A stretch of 64,000 nt of DNA, from positions 248,001 to 312,000 of the forward strand of contig OY978105.1 in the NCBI GenBank assembly GCA_963854735.1, written 5' to 3'. The first letter of the stretch is position 1; each line of letters opens with the position of its first letter. The notes beneath the pieces were generated by a model. That model was not told the DNA's origin, ran no database searches, and was given only the letters and a program-made list of their open reading frames with translations. This document shows, piece by piece, positions 44,283 through 56,918 of this stretch. Source of the DNA: Marvania coccoides. Taxonomy: Eukaryota; Chlorophyta; Trebouxiophyceae; Chlorellales; Chlorellaceae. Position numbers and translations under genes: made by a program.

Positions 44283-45078
44283 GATAAATATGCGCAAATT
44301 GTCTCGAACGGCGCGAAAACTGCCGCCGGTGAGCGTGCGGTACACGAAAGGTACACAGAGAAAAAAATAAAAATAAAGACGGCCGGACGCCTTTTTTCAA
44401 TCTTTATAACAAATCGAGATTTATTGTAATCAATTCAAGAATAACACACAAGCCGATGACCATGTGACGACGACGATGAGTGTATTTTTAGGTGGGTGCC
44501 ACTTCGAAACTTCCTTCGCTTTCTCGCAAACGCCGATGATGTACCTTATGATTTAAAATGTTGAAGATTGATAACCCGACCAATTGCTGGGGACAGAAAT
44601 CTATCCTCTGAGGCACCCATTTTTTCGTCCACCGTAAAATCATTTAATCAATTTTAATCAGATAAAAGGCTTACTTCCCTTTAAACTCGATTTTGCATTG
44701 CAGTGACTTGACACCATGCCGATCGCTCGTTGAAACAAGTATTTTTAATGGCGGCATAATAATGGCGGACGGTCTCCTTGTCCCTATCTTTTTTGCTGCT
44801 TTTCTTGCTTGATCTCCTTCCGGCCAGAGCTGTAACATAGCGAAAGTGAAAATTAGTGACACAACATTGCATAGTCGCTTTCTTGCAGCTTCGGCACCTC
44901 AATTCTGTGGAGTGATAACGGCGTGGCAAACTTTGGAAGTATTGTATTACAATTTGTTCATTAAATGAACAAATTATGCTTCTTTTTTCCATAGCTTCTT
45001 TTATCATGCAAAACTAGCAGTATTGCGAGCATTCTCGGTATACATTGTTCGAAATACAAATAGTACATTAGTGTTGCC
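44283..45078. other. Intergenic or unresolved small gene
   Basis: 796 bp. Minus-strand stretches at about 44681-44860 (PSAIIMPPLKILVSTSDRHG or the frame SSKKSSKKDRDKETVRHYYA) and about 44430-44560 (YIIGVCEKAKEVSKWHPPKN) look mildly protein-like. I could not join them into one frame with good splice sites. Nothing is called. Confidence 0.3.
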
Positions 45079-46506
45079 TTATCTTGCCGAGTATGTCACA
45101 GGGTCTGAGGGCCGCTGCTGGCTCGCCCTGGCAAACTTCAGCAACAATGCCTCCGTTGTCTCGCCAGGCCCAGCCAATCCCGCGATGTAGGGCTCCAGCG
45201 CTGGCAGCTCCCACCGCCTGCGCACCTCAAACAGGGCATGAAACCGACTGACAGCATCACGAGGCAAATCAGTCGCTGCCAGCCGCTGCAAACCGCGCCC
45301 ACCCTCTGCATCCTCTAGAGCCTCTCCGCGCAGCAGCTCCACCCGTGGAAAACACTCCAGCCCCTCTGCAACGGGAATCGCAGCTGCCCATGCCGCCAAA
45401 AATTCCTCTTGTGCCTCCCACCGAGGGGTCTCGCGCAGCAGACGCTCTCCAAATTGACGGCACACCGCGTCCGGGTCCATACAGTACTGCTCCTCTTCCT
45501 CGACCTCTGCTGCTGCCGATGGAGCAATGGCAACTCTTTCATCACTTTCTCCCTTGGTCGTGGTACTGAAGCGCCTCAGGCAGTGCAGCGTGAGCTCGGC
45601 ACGGAAACCATGGGGGGTCAAGGCATGCGCCGCTTCCGCAGCAGGCACAGCCCGCATGTCCCACCCCTTTTCAACTGCCGTTAGCACCAGAACCTCTAGC
45701 AGCGTTGAAAGGTGCCCATGGTCGATGCTGCGCCACCTCCCATCCACGCACACCGCACCGCGAGACGTCAGCGCCTTGCGCAGCTCGGCAGGGCTCGCCT
45801 GCACCGCCACCAGTAGCTCCTCCCACGTGATACCCCTTTCTGTTGCAGCGTCTTCGCTTTCTACTCCGCCATCAACCTGCATGGCTGACGCCATCGCGGC
45901 TTCCTCCTCGTCCTCCCGACTGCCGATGGGGCGGTTCGCGAGGATGGTGTCCAGCGTCTGCAGCCTGGGAGCTACGTGGACGAGCTCCAGATGAGATTTT
46001 ACGACTGCTGAAGCGGTGACAGAAGCGTGAGAAGCAGCGCGAGCGTTCTTTTCGATTTGGGTGGCGAGGCCGGGCGGGGCCTGGCCGGGAGGGGTTGGGG
46101 CTGTGGGACTACGCGAGGAGGCGCCTGGGGTGGGGCCAGGATTGGAGGTTGGGTCAACGAGGAGCACCAAGTTTGAAGTTTCGACGTTTTTCACAGCAAA
46201 TGTGCGCGTGGCTGAGCACAGGACGGCCTCCTCGGAAGACCCGCCTTTGAAGCATAGCCTGCAGAGGGGAAAAAAACAGGCGAGGAAAAAGTGATCAAAA
46301 TTTTGAAGGAAGTAAATTTGAAATAATGGGGAAGTAGCAACCCCTCAGATCGCAATGATGATAACGATTGTATGGCTTTGAACGCACCCTTGCTGCTGCA
46401 GCTCCTCCAGAATTTCTTCAGACACCTCGAGCAATTTTAAATCGCGACGGAGCTCGGCGCCGTAAGCCAGCGTTCGCGGCGTGTCCTTATCGAGATGCAG
46501 CGCCAT
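45079..46506 (-). CDS. DCC1: Sister chromatid cohesion protein DCC1
   Basis: Subunit of the alternative clamp loader CTF18-RFC (with CTF8), needed for cohesion establishment and PCNA loading. Exons 46388-46506 and 45079-46258; 432 residues. The N-terminal part shows the family pattern LLEVSEEILEELQQQG, EEAVLCSATRTFAVKNVETSNLVLL. The C-terminal ~250 residues form predicted winged-helix units (GITWEELLVAVQASPAELRKAL; FRAELTLHCLRRF; RWELPALEPYIAGL). A Pro/Gly-rich low-complexity linker (SNPGPTPGASSRSPTAPTPP) sits near residue 75. Confidence 0.85.
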
Positions 46507-46797
46507 TTGTGATAAAAATATCTATTTAGAATTAAAAATATTACGCTTACAGCCAGCGCGACGAGTTTAGGGAAATTTGATTTTGATTTTTAAAATCTCT
46601 TTTTGGATGGTTGCCAGCGTTTGCAATTTTATAATTTTAATTTATAATTTTAAAGCTCATCAATGGTTGCATCTGGGGTTCAACGACCGCTGCTGCTTCT
46701 GTTCCAGTTTGTCATCATTTCCTAAATACCTAAATTTCGAATTTTAGAGAGCTTAAGAGGAAGAGCGCAAGCCATTTTCCCTGCAAAACAAGCAAAT
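46507..46797. promoter_or_regulatory. Divergent promoter region DCC1 / NYN gene
   Basis: 291 bp, very AT-rich (TATAATTTTAATTTATAATTTT at about 46630). No named element. Confidence 0.35.
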
Positions 46798-47704
46798 ATG
46801 GTGGCTGTAGTCCCTCGGCACTTGGTCTTGTCCCCGCCATGGCGACATTCCCCATTGTCACAACCGCCGACACTGTGCAGTACTACACCTGCTTTCCCTG
46901 CCAAGGCAAGCTGTATTGTATCACGCATAAATAATACCCTGGGAGCAATCTTCTTCAATTTTCTGATTGTAGGCAGCAACGTTGTGCGGGAACCGCCAAT
47001 CTTACTCCTCTTCCTCATCCCCCCAGCCCGCATTTTCCGCTTCTCAGATATTCTGGGATCTCGATAACGTCCGACCAACGACGCTTGAAGACTTTGGGGC
47101 TATTGCTACAGCCCTGGCGGCTGCAATTTCAGCCCTCACTGGCGTTCATGCTCCTGGGATTACCGCGTTTGCCAACCCCTGCACGCTCAGCATGCTGGGC
47201 CTGGAGGAGGAAACGGCCCCTTTTTCATCAGCGTGCGCCCCCCTTTGTGGCTCTCTAGTCCGTACTAGTAGCCGAAGGCAGAGTGTCGACCTCGCCATGA
47301 AGGGAGCAATGATATATTTCGTAAAGTCCTTCCATTTAACTGCTTCAAATAACAACAGCAGTGATGGCGGCAGCAGCAACATACATAGCAGTAAAAAATT
47401 GGTGTTGGCGGCATGCGTCTCAGATGATGCTGATTTTGTTTCAACCTTGAATTATATAGGCATGGGTCTTGGCTGCGCCACAATTGCAGTGGGAAGGCAC
47501 AATTCTAGGGGGCACCGCCCGGCATGGGTGCGGCCTCGCAAGCTCCAAAGCTTACCGCTGCCGGCGGCTGCTCATGCGGCAATCACGCTGCCTGTGAATT
47601 TGCGAGAAATGGAGGGGTGGGCGGTGTCTGAGGTGTGGCTCAACCCTGAGCGTCCGTCGCCCCTGGTGTTATATGGTAGCCACGCAGCCGAAGCAACAGT
47701 GTGA
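46798..47704 (+). CDS. NYN-domain protein (PIN-like RNase fold)
   Basis: Exons 46798-46905 and 46973-47704; 279 residues. The domain starts at FWDLDNVRP (Asp residues typical of the NYN metal site) near residue 60. It continues through SVDLAMKGAMIYFVKSF to VLAACVSDDADFVSTLNYI, the last conserved acidic block. NYN domains occur in MARF1-like and related RNases, so an RNA-processing role is likely. The first ~55 residues are Ser/Pro-rich and basic and may target an organelle. The single intron (67 bp) has a GC donor (AAG/GCAAGC). A C-terminal block (LREMEGWAVSEVWLNPERPS) is unassigned. Confidence 0.78.
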
Positions 47705-48194
47705 TATAAAATAAAAAAAAGACTAGTTGAATTGTTTTTTTATATTTTTTTCCTTCATTTTTCCCAAGCTGTACCTTGACCGGACGGTTCGCGTTCTCGC
47801 CGTCCGGAGCGTCCTGCATCCCTTGCATTTCTGCATGCCTTGCATTTCTGCATGCCTTGCATTTCTGCATGCACATGTGTTTGCGCTTGTGTCTGTTTGC
47901 ACTTGTATTTGTTTTTGCACATGTTTTATGTTTTATGTCGGTCGTGCCGTCGGGGACTCGGAAGGCAGGGGCAAGAGCCTTACCTGTGGGCGGCGACCTG
48001 TTGCTAGGTTTTTGCATGGCGCTGCTGTAACATACGTCCACAGGAACTGAGGTTGATCCGGCGGATGGAAGGGGGGCTCTGCCTTACTGTGGTGGGGTTT
48101 GTGACACGTCGACTTGCGGCTATAGTAGTAGACGTTACACCAATATGTAAAACCTGAAACCTGGAACTTGTTTGGTTTTTTCATATTCCCAATA
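47705..48194. other. Intergenic left of the duplication
   Basis: 490 bp without a gene. It holds three tandem 17-bp units at 47821-47871 and T-rich spacers, and ends at the left breakpoint of the duplicated segment. Confidence 0.5.
47821..47871 (+). repeat. 17-bp tandem repeat, three copies
   Basis: Unit CCTTGCATTTCTGCATG repeated three times without visible change, flanked by looser TTTGCACATGT-like variants up to about 47930. Confidence 0.85.
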
Positions 48195-48686
48195 ATGGCA
48201 ATGGACAGCGTGATGATGTGCGCCGGCTCTTGGATGTCCAGCTCCGCCGCCCGCCTGCGCACTGCACTGCACATCGCCCGCATCGCCTTGGCAGTGCGGC
48301 GCTGAACGGCTTCAGCGCGTGGAACTCGAACCCTAGGTACGTGAAGGCGGCCACGCGCGGCACGATGCCGCCTGCGTAGCGCCACTCCTAGCCGCTCCCA
48401 CCTTGGTTGAGACATACTCCAAAAACGACGATTTTGGTTTTACGAGATTGACAGCGAGCCCAGCGACGGTGGAGTAGGCGTTGAGGGTGTCGAAATGCCC
48501 TTGGAGGCCCGCTGGAGAGGTGGCGAAGAGGGCCAGGTAATCAGCGTAGAGCAGCGGCAGCAGCGGGCACCCTCACAGCAGCGGCAGGTCTGCCCCAGCC
48601 GCAGCCAGCACCTCGCGCTCCAGTTCGTCCACGTACATCCCAAATAGCGTGGGGCTGAGGGGGCAGCCCTGGATCAGGCCCACTAC
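48195..48686 (-). mobile_element. Non-LTR retrotransposon RT relic, copy 1
   Basis: Minus-strand fragments of a LINE-type reverse transcriptase in different frames: LIQGCPLSPTLFGMYVDELE, then LLYADYLALFATSPAGLQGH (catalytic YADD changed to YADY), then YAGGIVPRVAAFTYLGFEFH. Frameshifts and a stop separate them, so it is dead. Truncated at 48195. Confidence 0.8.
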
Positions 48687-49050
48687 AGTAAGCTTTGACT
48701 TCGATTTGACCGAAATGAAAGTAAGCCTTGACTTCAATTTTAATTTCAATTACCTTTGAGATTTACCTTTAAATGAGGATTAACATTGTCAAAGTTTCTC
48801 TTTATTTCTTCAAATCCAACTGAGGCTCGTCGTCCAGCTGCAGGACGGCTTTGGAAATTCTCACCAATGGCGGGAATGGTTAAAATGGCGGGAGATACCA
48901 AAGTTTTCTGCCATGTGGCGGCTGTTATTGTAATATGCCACTTATCCTGGTCTCAGGTGACAATAGTATCCGTCGTTTAAAAGCTAGCATTGACTTCATT
49001 GTTGCTCAATCAGCCGGCCCCGGTGCCTAGCATGGACTTTGAAAAGTTTG

Positions 49051-49201
49051 ACCAACGTTTTGTTTCATACCTCATGTGCAGTCAAACACATCTACCAAAA
49101 TGGAGAAACTGGAGGAGAATAATAAGCACGTGGAGGAGCAGCTGAAGCAAATGGGTGATCGTCTGAAGCACGTGGAGAAGGAACTCTTGCCTTTCGAGTA
49201 A
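49051..49201 (+). other. Possible small coiled-coil exon in copy 1
   Basis: After a TCATACCTCATGTGCAG acceptor-like sequence, an open frame begins SNTSTKMEKLEENNKHVEEQ and ends LKHVEKELLPFE and a stop. It has a heptad-like charged pattern typical of a coiled coil. No upstream exon was found. It is repeated unchanged at 52906-53056. Confidence 0.3.
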
Positions 49202-49448
49202 ATTTGTTGTTTGTTGTATCGTGGCTAGATTCTCTTTTCTTCCAGTGCAGCTGACTTATGCGCATGGCCTGATATTCATGTCACCTCTTTTTTCTCAACA
49301 GTGACTCGGCCATATTAATTGTAATGCGATAGGACCAGATTAGAATTCGAGTTTAAGAAGCAGAGAATATCAGACGATACTAAGTTCCGCAAGTTCCGCA
49401 AGAAAGTTCTTTTGTTATTATAATTACAACATACGTTTTTTCATGCAT

Positions 49449-51465
49449 TCACAAGAACAGGGCACCATCATCTTCCAGCCCCCTTTTCTGCGCCACACCC
49501 TCCCCCATATCGCTGCTGCTACCACTGCTGCGTTCGTACGGCTCCACGTCGCTGCCGAACACTTCGGCCATCGCTCGACGCAGCTGCTCCACCGGAAAGT
49601 CCTCTCGCCACGCCTCAGCGATGTAGTTGTCAGCAGGCAATGAGCCAGGGACCACCACCGACTGAACAACATAATCACGATCTCCTCCTCCTCCTACCCT
49701 AACCACCGTCGGAACAGGCTCTGCCACAGCGTTTTCTGCTGCCTCCTCCTCTCCAAACACGTCTTTGAGAGACATTGCATGCGCCTTTCTAGCACCTGCC
49801 TGCCCCGGTTTGCCGCCGCTGCCTCTTTGTCCTTTTGTCGCACTCCCAGGCGGACGGCGCGCCTTGGCCTTGGCCGCTATTTCTACAGCCTGCTGCAGCG
49901 ACATTCGTGCCAGCCGGGGAGCCCCGTGCTTTTTCCTCTCCCCCCCTTTTTCGGGCTGCTGTTGCTGTTCCCGCGGCGCATTTGCTGCTGCTCCTTTCCA
50001 GACAGCGCACACTCCACTGAGGTACACGCAGTGCCCCGCTGCTGCCAACAGTGCTCCTCGCACTTTCAGCGCCGCCGCCAGCCTCGACGGCCCTTTTTTC
50101 CCAGACAGATCTTCGCGCAGCGCAGCCAGCGTGGGAATCAAATTTGGCAGCAGCAAAGCACGCACCGCACGGGGACCTTGCGCCTCAATCCCAAGAATCG
50201 CGCCGTACATCGTCGTCAGACTGGCTCCGGGAGCGGAGAGCGCGGCCAGCACGTGCCGCTGCATGCGCGGAGCGACAGTGGGATACGCAGCGCACAACGA
50301 AGCCAGCGCCCTTGCCGCCTCCTCGCGAGCCTCCCAGTGCAGCGCATTGGTGTCAAGCACCGCTGTATCGCCCCCCCCAACAGGCAGATCTGGCGCTAGG
50401 AGACAGGCCAGCAGGGGCGGCCCAAGTTCATGCAGCCATGGTTCCAAATTCAAATCGAAGTTGGCTGTCAACGCAGCCGCAAACCGCATCAGTAGCGTCA
50501 GACGCGGTGCCGAGGCTGCCTCCGTGCCCGTAGCTTTCGCCAGAAACTGGCAGAGGTAGGGCGCCAGTGGCTGCAGCCCAGGGTCGGTTCTCAGGCTGGA
50601 CAGCGCGGCTGAGAGGGCGGCTGAGGGTGGCGCAGGCGGGGGTGGCGCGTTTTGCACGCTCTTCACCACCTTGTCAAAGTAGAGGTGCAGCTCCTTAGAG
50701 ACGATGTGTTTGAGGGGAGCCCGCACCAAAACTTCATCTTCAGGAACTGCAGGTGCGGCTGGAGCTGGGGTGGGGCCAGCTGCAGGTGCGGGGGTGGTAG
50801 CAGCGGCTGGAGCAGTGGCGGGAGCAGCTGGTTCTACTGCTGCTCCGTCAGTGCGCCGGCGTTTGGCGCTGTGGTTGGGTGGCAGCAGCGGCATGTTTTC
50901 AGGAATGGCAGGCTGCTTGCCGTTGACCGCCAGCCAGTGCAGCGCGATTCCAGCCTCCCAAGGGACCGGCGGCAGAGGTGCATCGAGCACCAAGCCAAGA
51001 GGAACCACAGGGTCGTCGGCATAGATGACATCGAGGTGCCCAGCGGCGCGGGTGAAGCGGGTAGGATCAGAAATGTTCGACATGCCGTAAATGGGCTGGG
51101 CAAGGAAGCGGAGGTTGGGCAAATGGGAGTGGGAGTGAGTAATGTGTATAAAAAGAATCACAATGACAGACATTTTTTTTCTCACCTCCACATTGCGCAG
51201 ACGGAATGCGTTGTTCACGTCTTCTGGGATGATATGCGTCCGCTTTGCATGTCTTGCGAATTTTGCGGCCTCCTACATTTCCATTTATGATCTTAGCGTG
51301 CCTAAAAATGAATTCAATTGATTTGATCAAGTTGTCACTTGCCTGCACGATTTCACGGACCCGGTATTCTACATCTGGGGCCAAAGTCTTCAGGGCATCA
51401 TCAGAAGGTTTGATCCCCAAGCCCTCGGCCACCAGTTGAACAAATCCTGGCTCCACCAAGCTCAT
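49449..51465 (-). CDS. TAF6: TFIID subunit TAF6
   Basis: Histone-fold subunit of TFIID (and, in some species, SAGA) that pairs with TAF9. Exons 51343-51465, 51186-51272, 49449-51095; 618 residues. The N-terminal histone fold runs from FVQLVAEGLGI to THIIPEDVNNAFRLRNVE, followed by PIYGMSN and the block ALHWLAVNGKQPAIPENMP typical of TAF6. A Pro/Ala-rich linker leads to the HEAT-repeat TAF6C domain (RFAAALTANFDLNLEPWLHE; WEAREEAARALASLCAAYPT). The C-terminal tail is charged and ends GALFL. Intron 1 uses a GC donor (CAG/GCAAGT). The 3' ~390 bp are duplicated at 53304-53694. Confidence 0.92.
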
Positions 51466-51601
51466 ATTTTGTGTGTTTTTCACTCTCTAGCTGCCAGGCA
51501 TGGCAACTGACAATCTGGAGATGTAATATTATTAGTTGTTTTTGCAAAAGTTCGGCGAATCTTCAGACCAAAAAACCAACGGGGGAAAAAAATGGTTCAG
51601 C

Positions 51602-51642
51602 ATTTTTTCATATATATCTCGAATATATATATATGAAAAAAT
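51602..51642. repeat. AT-rich hairpin
   Basis: ATTTTTTCATATATAT pairs with ATATATATATGAAAAAAT around a short CTCGA-containing loop. It lies between the TAF6 start and the RT relic. Confidence 0.6.
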
Positions 51643-51912
51643 ATGGAAAATATGTATGCATATTATTATTGCACATCTAAAGGAAATGTTTCAATAAAAT
51701 ATGATTTTTAAAATCTAGATAAATTTTGTCCGTGAGGTTTTAAGAATTTTTGCCCTGGTGGAGATATGGGCAGCAGCTGTGCGGCAGCGGTGGGAGCTCA
51801 CAGCAGTTTGCTGAATGCATGGAACAACCTATGTATGAATGGTTTCTTAATAGAACATGTGCATAATTTGTTAGTCAAACAAGCGTTACACTTATCCTCC
51901 TCGTTATTTTCT

Positions 51913-52541
51913 GTGCCAGCAGCGGGCGCAAGAAACGCATGAGCAAGCGGTGGCTGCTGGCATGGCTGCCACCCAGCGGGTCTGCCGCCCATGCCGTCGC
52001 TGCTGCTGCCCCCCACACCTCCACGCCGTACTTCAAGCCTGGCAGCACCATGGCAATGGACAGCGTGATGATGTGCGCCGGCTCTTGGATGTCCAGCTCC
52101 GCCGCCCGCCTGCGCACTGCACTGCACATCGCCCGCATCGCCTTGGCAGTGCGGCGCTGAACGGCTTCAGCGCGTGGAACTCGAACCCTAGGTACGTGAA
52201 GGCGGCCACGCGCGGCACGATGCCGCCTGCGTAGCGCCACTCCTAGCCGCTCCCACCTTGGTTGAGACATACTCCAAAAACGACGATTTTGGTTTTACGA
52301 GATTGACAGCGAGCCCAGCGACGGTGGAGTAGGCGTTGAGGGTGTCGAAATGCCCTTGGAGGCCCGCTGGAGAGGTGGCGAAGAGGGCCAGGTAATCAGC
52401 GTAGAGCAGCGGCAGCAGCGGGCACCCTCACAGCAGCGGCAGGTCTGCCCCAGCCGCAGCCAGCACCTCGCGCTCCAGTTCGTCCACGTACATCCCAAAT
52501 AGCGTGGGGCTGAGGGGGCAGCCCTGGATCAGGCCCACTAC
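51913..52541 (-). mobile_element. Non-LTR retrotransposon RT relic, copy 2 (longer)
   Basis: Same relic as copy 1, but it continues beyond the duplication edge (52050) with LPGLKYGVEVWGAAAATAWA and SSHRLLMRFLRPLLAQ, the post-RT region typical of LINE polymerases. Frames are broken at several points and the catalytic motif is YADY, so it is not active. Confidence 0.8.
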
Positions 52542-52905
52542 AGTAAGCTTTGACTTCGATTTGACCGAAATGAAAGTAAGCCTTGACTTCAATTTTAATT
52601 TCAATTACCTTTGAGATTTACCTTTAAATGAGGATTAACATTGTCAAAGTTTCTCTTTATTTCTTCAAATCCAACTGAGGCTCGTCGTCCAGCTGCAGGA
52701 CGGCTTTGGAAATTCTCACCAATGGCGGGAATGGTTAAAATGGCGGGAGATACCAAAGTTTTCTGCCATGTGGCGGCTGTTATTGTAATATGCCACTTAT
52801 CCTGGTCTCAGGTGACAATAGTATCCGTCGTTTAAAAGCTAGCATTGACTTCATTGTTGCTCAATCAGCCGGCCCCGGTGCCTAGCATGGACTTTGAAAA
52901 GTTTG

Positions 52906-53056
52906 ACCAACGTTTTGTTTCATACCTCATGTGCAGTCAAACACATCTACCAAAATGGAGAAACTGGAGGAGAATAATAAGCACGTGGAGGAGCAGCTGA
53001 AGCAAATGGGTGATCGTCTGAAGCACGTGGAGAAGGAACTCTTGCCTTTCGAGTAA
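52906..53056 (+). other. Possible small coiled-coil exon in copy 2
   Basis: Unchanged counterpart of 49051-49201, with the same acceptor-like sequence and stop. Confidence 0.3.
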
Positions 53057-53303
53057 ATTTGTTGTTTGTTGTATCGTGGCTAGATTCTCTTTTCTTCCAG
53101 TGCAGCTGACTTATGCGCATGGCCTGATATTCATGTCACCTCTTTTTTCTCAACAGTGACTCGGCCATATTAATTGCAATGCGATAGGACCAGATTAGAA
53201 TTCGAGTTTAAGAAGCAGAGAATATCAGACGATACTAAGTTCCGCAAGTTCCGCAAGAAAGTTCTTTTGTTATTATAATTACAACATACGTTTTTTCATG
53301 CAT

Positions 53304-53694
53304 TCACAAGAACAGGGTACCATCATCTTCCAGCCCCCTTTTCTGCGCCACACCCTCCCCCATATCGCTGCTGCTACCACTGCTGCGTTCGTACGGCTCC
53401 ACGTCGCTGCCGAACACTTCGGCCATCGCTCGACGCAGCTGCTCCACCGGAAAGTCCTCTCGCCACGCCTCAGCGATGTAGTTGTCAGCAGGCAATGAGC
53501 CAGGGACCACCACCGACTGAACAACATAATCACGATCTCCTCCTCCTCCTACCCTAACCACCGTCGGAACAGGCTCTGCCACAGCGTTTTCTGCTGCCTC
53601 CTCCTCTCCAAACACGTCTTTGAGAGACATTGCATGCGCCTTTCTAGCACCTGCCTGCCCCGGTTTGCCGCCGCTGCCTCTTCGTCCTTTTGTC
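53304..53694 (-). pseudogene. Truncated TAF6 3' fragment
   Basis: About 130 codons of the TAF6 C-terminus, with no promoter, histone fold or HEAT domain. It differs from the intact gene by an Ala-to-Thr change near the end (GTLFL for GALFL) and one change near its upstream edge. The upstream end is the duplication breakpoint. Confidence 0.88.
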
Positions 53695-53914
53695 TTTAGC
53701 GAAGAAAGCTACAAGCTACACAATTATCATATTACCCTTCGCCTATGGAGGGTTGCAAATCGTGGTAGAGTCGTGCTTTGAAGCCAGCAGACGTCTCGAA
53801 TTAGTTTTTGCTGGGGCGAGACTAGAGTTCAGGTTCGATGGCGGAACAAAGACCATCAAGTACAGACAAAAATTGGGCATCAACCTAAAAGACTTGCTTA
53901 AATGCATGAAATGA
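53695..53914 (+). pseudogene. Orphan C-terminal coding fragment at the breakpoint
   Basis: Directly at the right breakpoint, an open frame on the plus strand (ATSYTIIILPFAYGGLQIVV ... RLELVFAGARLEFRFDGGTK ... LGINLKDLLKCMK, stop at 53912-53914) reads like the end of a structured protein. The sequence before it, TTTAG, resembles an acceptor. No upstream exon exists because copy 2 of the duplication sits there. I do not recognise the family. Confidence 0.4.
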
Positions 53915-54003
53915 ATACATGAAATTACTCGATACGCGGCTCTTCCTCCCTAGCCCAGCCTAGCCTTCCTCTCAATGGCCAGGGCCCGCTCCGCTTTTTT
54001 CCG

Positions 54004-55988
<1,985 letters not shown>

Positions 55989-56918
55989 TTTGGTGCTCAA
56001 GGGTTGATCTAGATCGATAAAAGGGAAAATCTCGCAGACCGATACTGCTGCCACTCAAAAAAAAAGCTTTGGATAATTCTAAAATAATGCAGCGGAAAAA
56101 AAAATGCGTGGAGAAGTGATGAGAGGGGGAAAAATTGATCAACATTGGGTACCGCCTTTGCTGAAGCTGTGCACAGGGGGAAACACAGGAGCGGGGCAGT
56201 TGGGTGCTTCTTACAGCACCATTCTAGAACTGAGCAGCCTTGGGCCATATTGTCAGCTTTGTAAAATGAGTTTACGCCCTTCAGTTTGTCATTATCCTCG
56301 ACCGCCAATGGCAGTCGCCCATTCACTCGTATTGAAAGCAAACCACTCTTATTAACTAAATTATGATATGTATACCAGGTATATAGAACTTAAACAAGGG
56401 AAAATACATGGGTCTCTTGATAAAATTTAACGGTTCCTCCGCGGGAGACATTTGCCTCCCAGAAACTATCGAGGACTGTTTAAAAGCAAAAAAAAAAAAT
56501 CCATAACGATGACGAAGTGCAAAAAGGAACAGCAGCGTCATATTTTGGCGCATGAACACAAAGTTAAAAAAAAAACGGAAAGAAAGAAATGGTACACACA
56601 CTCCCCCCACAAAAGAACAAAGGGGAGGGAACTCCGCTGCGTTATCAAGCAAAAGGGACAGACAGCAGACAAGCAAAATAAAGGATTGAGGGAAAATTGA
56701 TCCAAAAAAGAGGGGGGGCAGGGTACATGGCATGAAGCGTAGTATTGAAGCATATTATTGTGAAACTATTTGTGGCTATATCGTTCGTGGGTAAAATAAA
56801 AAATGCGTTCTTCAGCAAGAGAAAAATTAGGAGGGAGATAATTCTTCTTCTCGATGTGTACGTAGAGGAATCAAATGTTACTTTTTGTTCGCTATGTGTC
56901 TTTGCTGTTAACATGAGC
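55989..56918. other. 930-bp intergenic region, nothing convincing
   Basis: Upstream of AGXT2 (-) and downstream of the AP2 gene (-). A-rich stretches and short open frames only. Confidence 0.45.

Larger units (their letters stand above)
48195..49839. repeat. Direct duplication, copy 1 (1,645 bp)
   Basis: Nearly identical to 52050-53694 (constant offset 3,855). By eye I found three substitutions (49322, 49463, 49828). It contains a reverse-transcriptase relic, a noncoding middle and the last ~130 codons of intact TAF6. Its left edge cuts the RT relic, which continues further in copy 2. Confidence 0.93.
52050..53694. repeat. Direct duplication, copy 2 (1,645 bp)
   Basis: Second copy of 48195-49839. 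Its left edge continues into a longer RT relic; its right edge breaks inside the TAF6 coding sequence and meets unrelated sequence at 53695. Confidence 0.93.

Noticed and set aside
49765..50559. 264-codon plus-strand frame opposite TAF6
   Set aside because: Shadow of the Ala-rich HEAT domain; no recognisable domain.
48195..52541. An active retrotransposon
   Set aside because: The RT has frame breaks, a stop and YADY instead of YADD, and no endonuclease domain or ORF1 was found.
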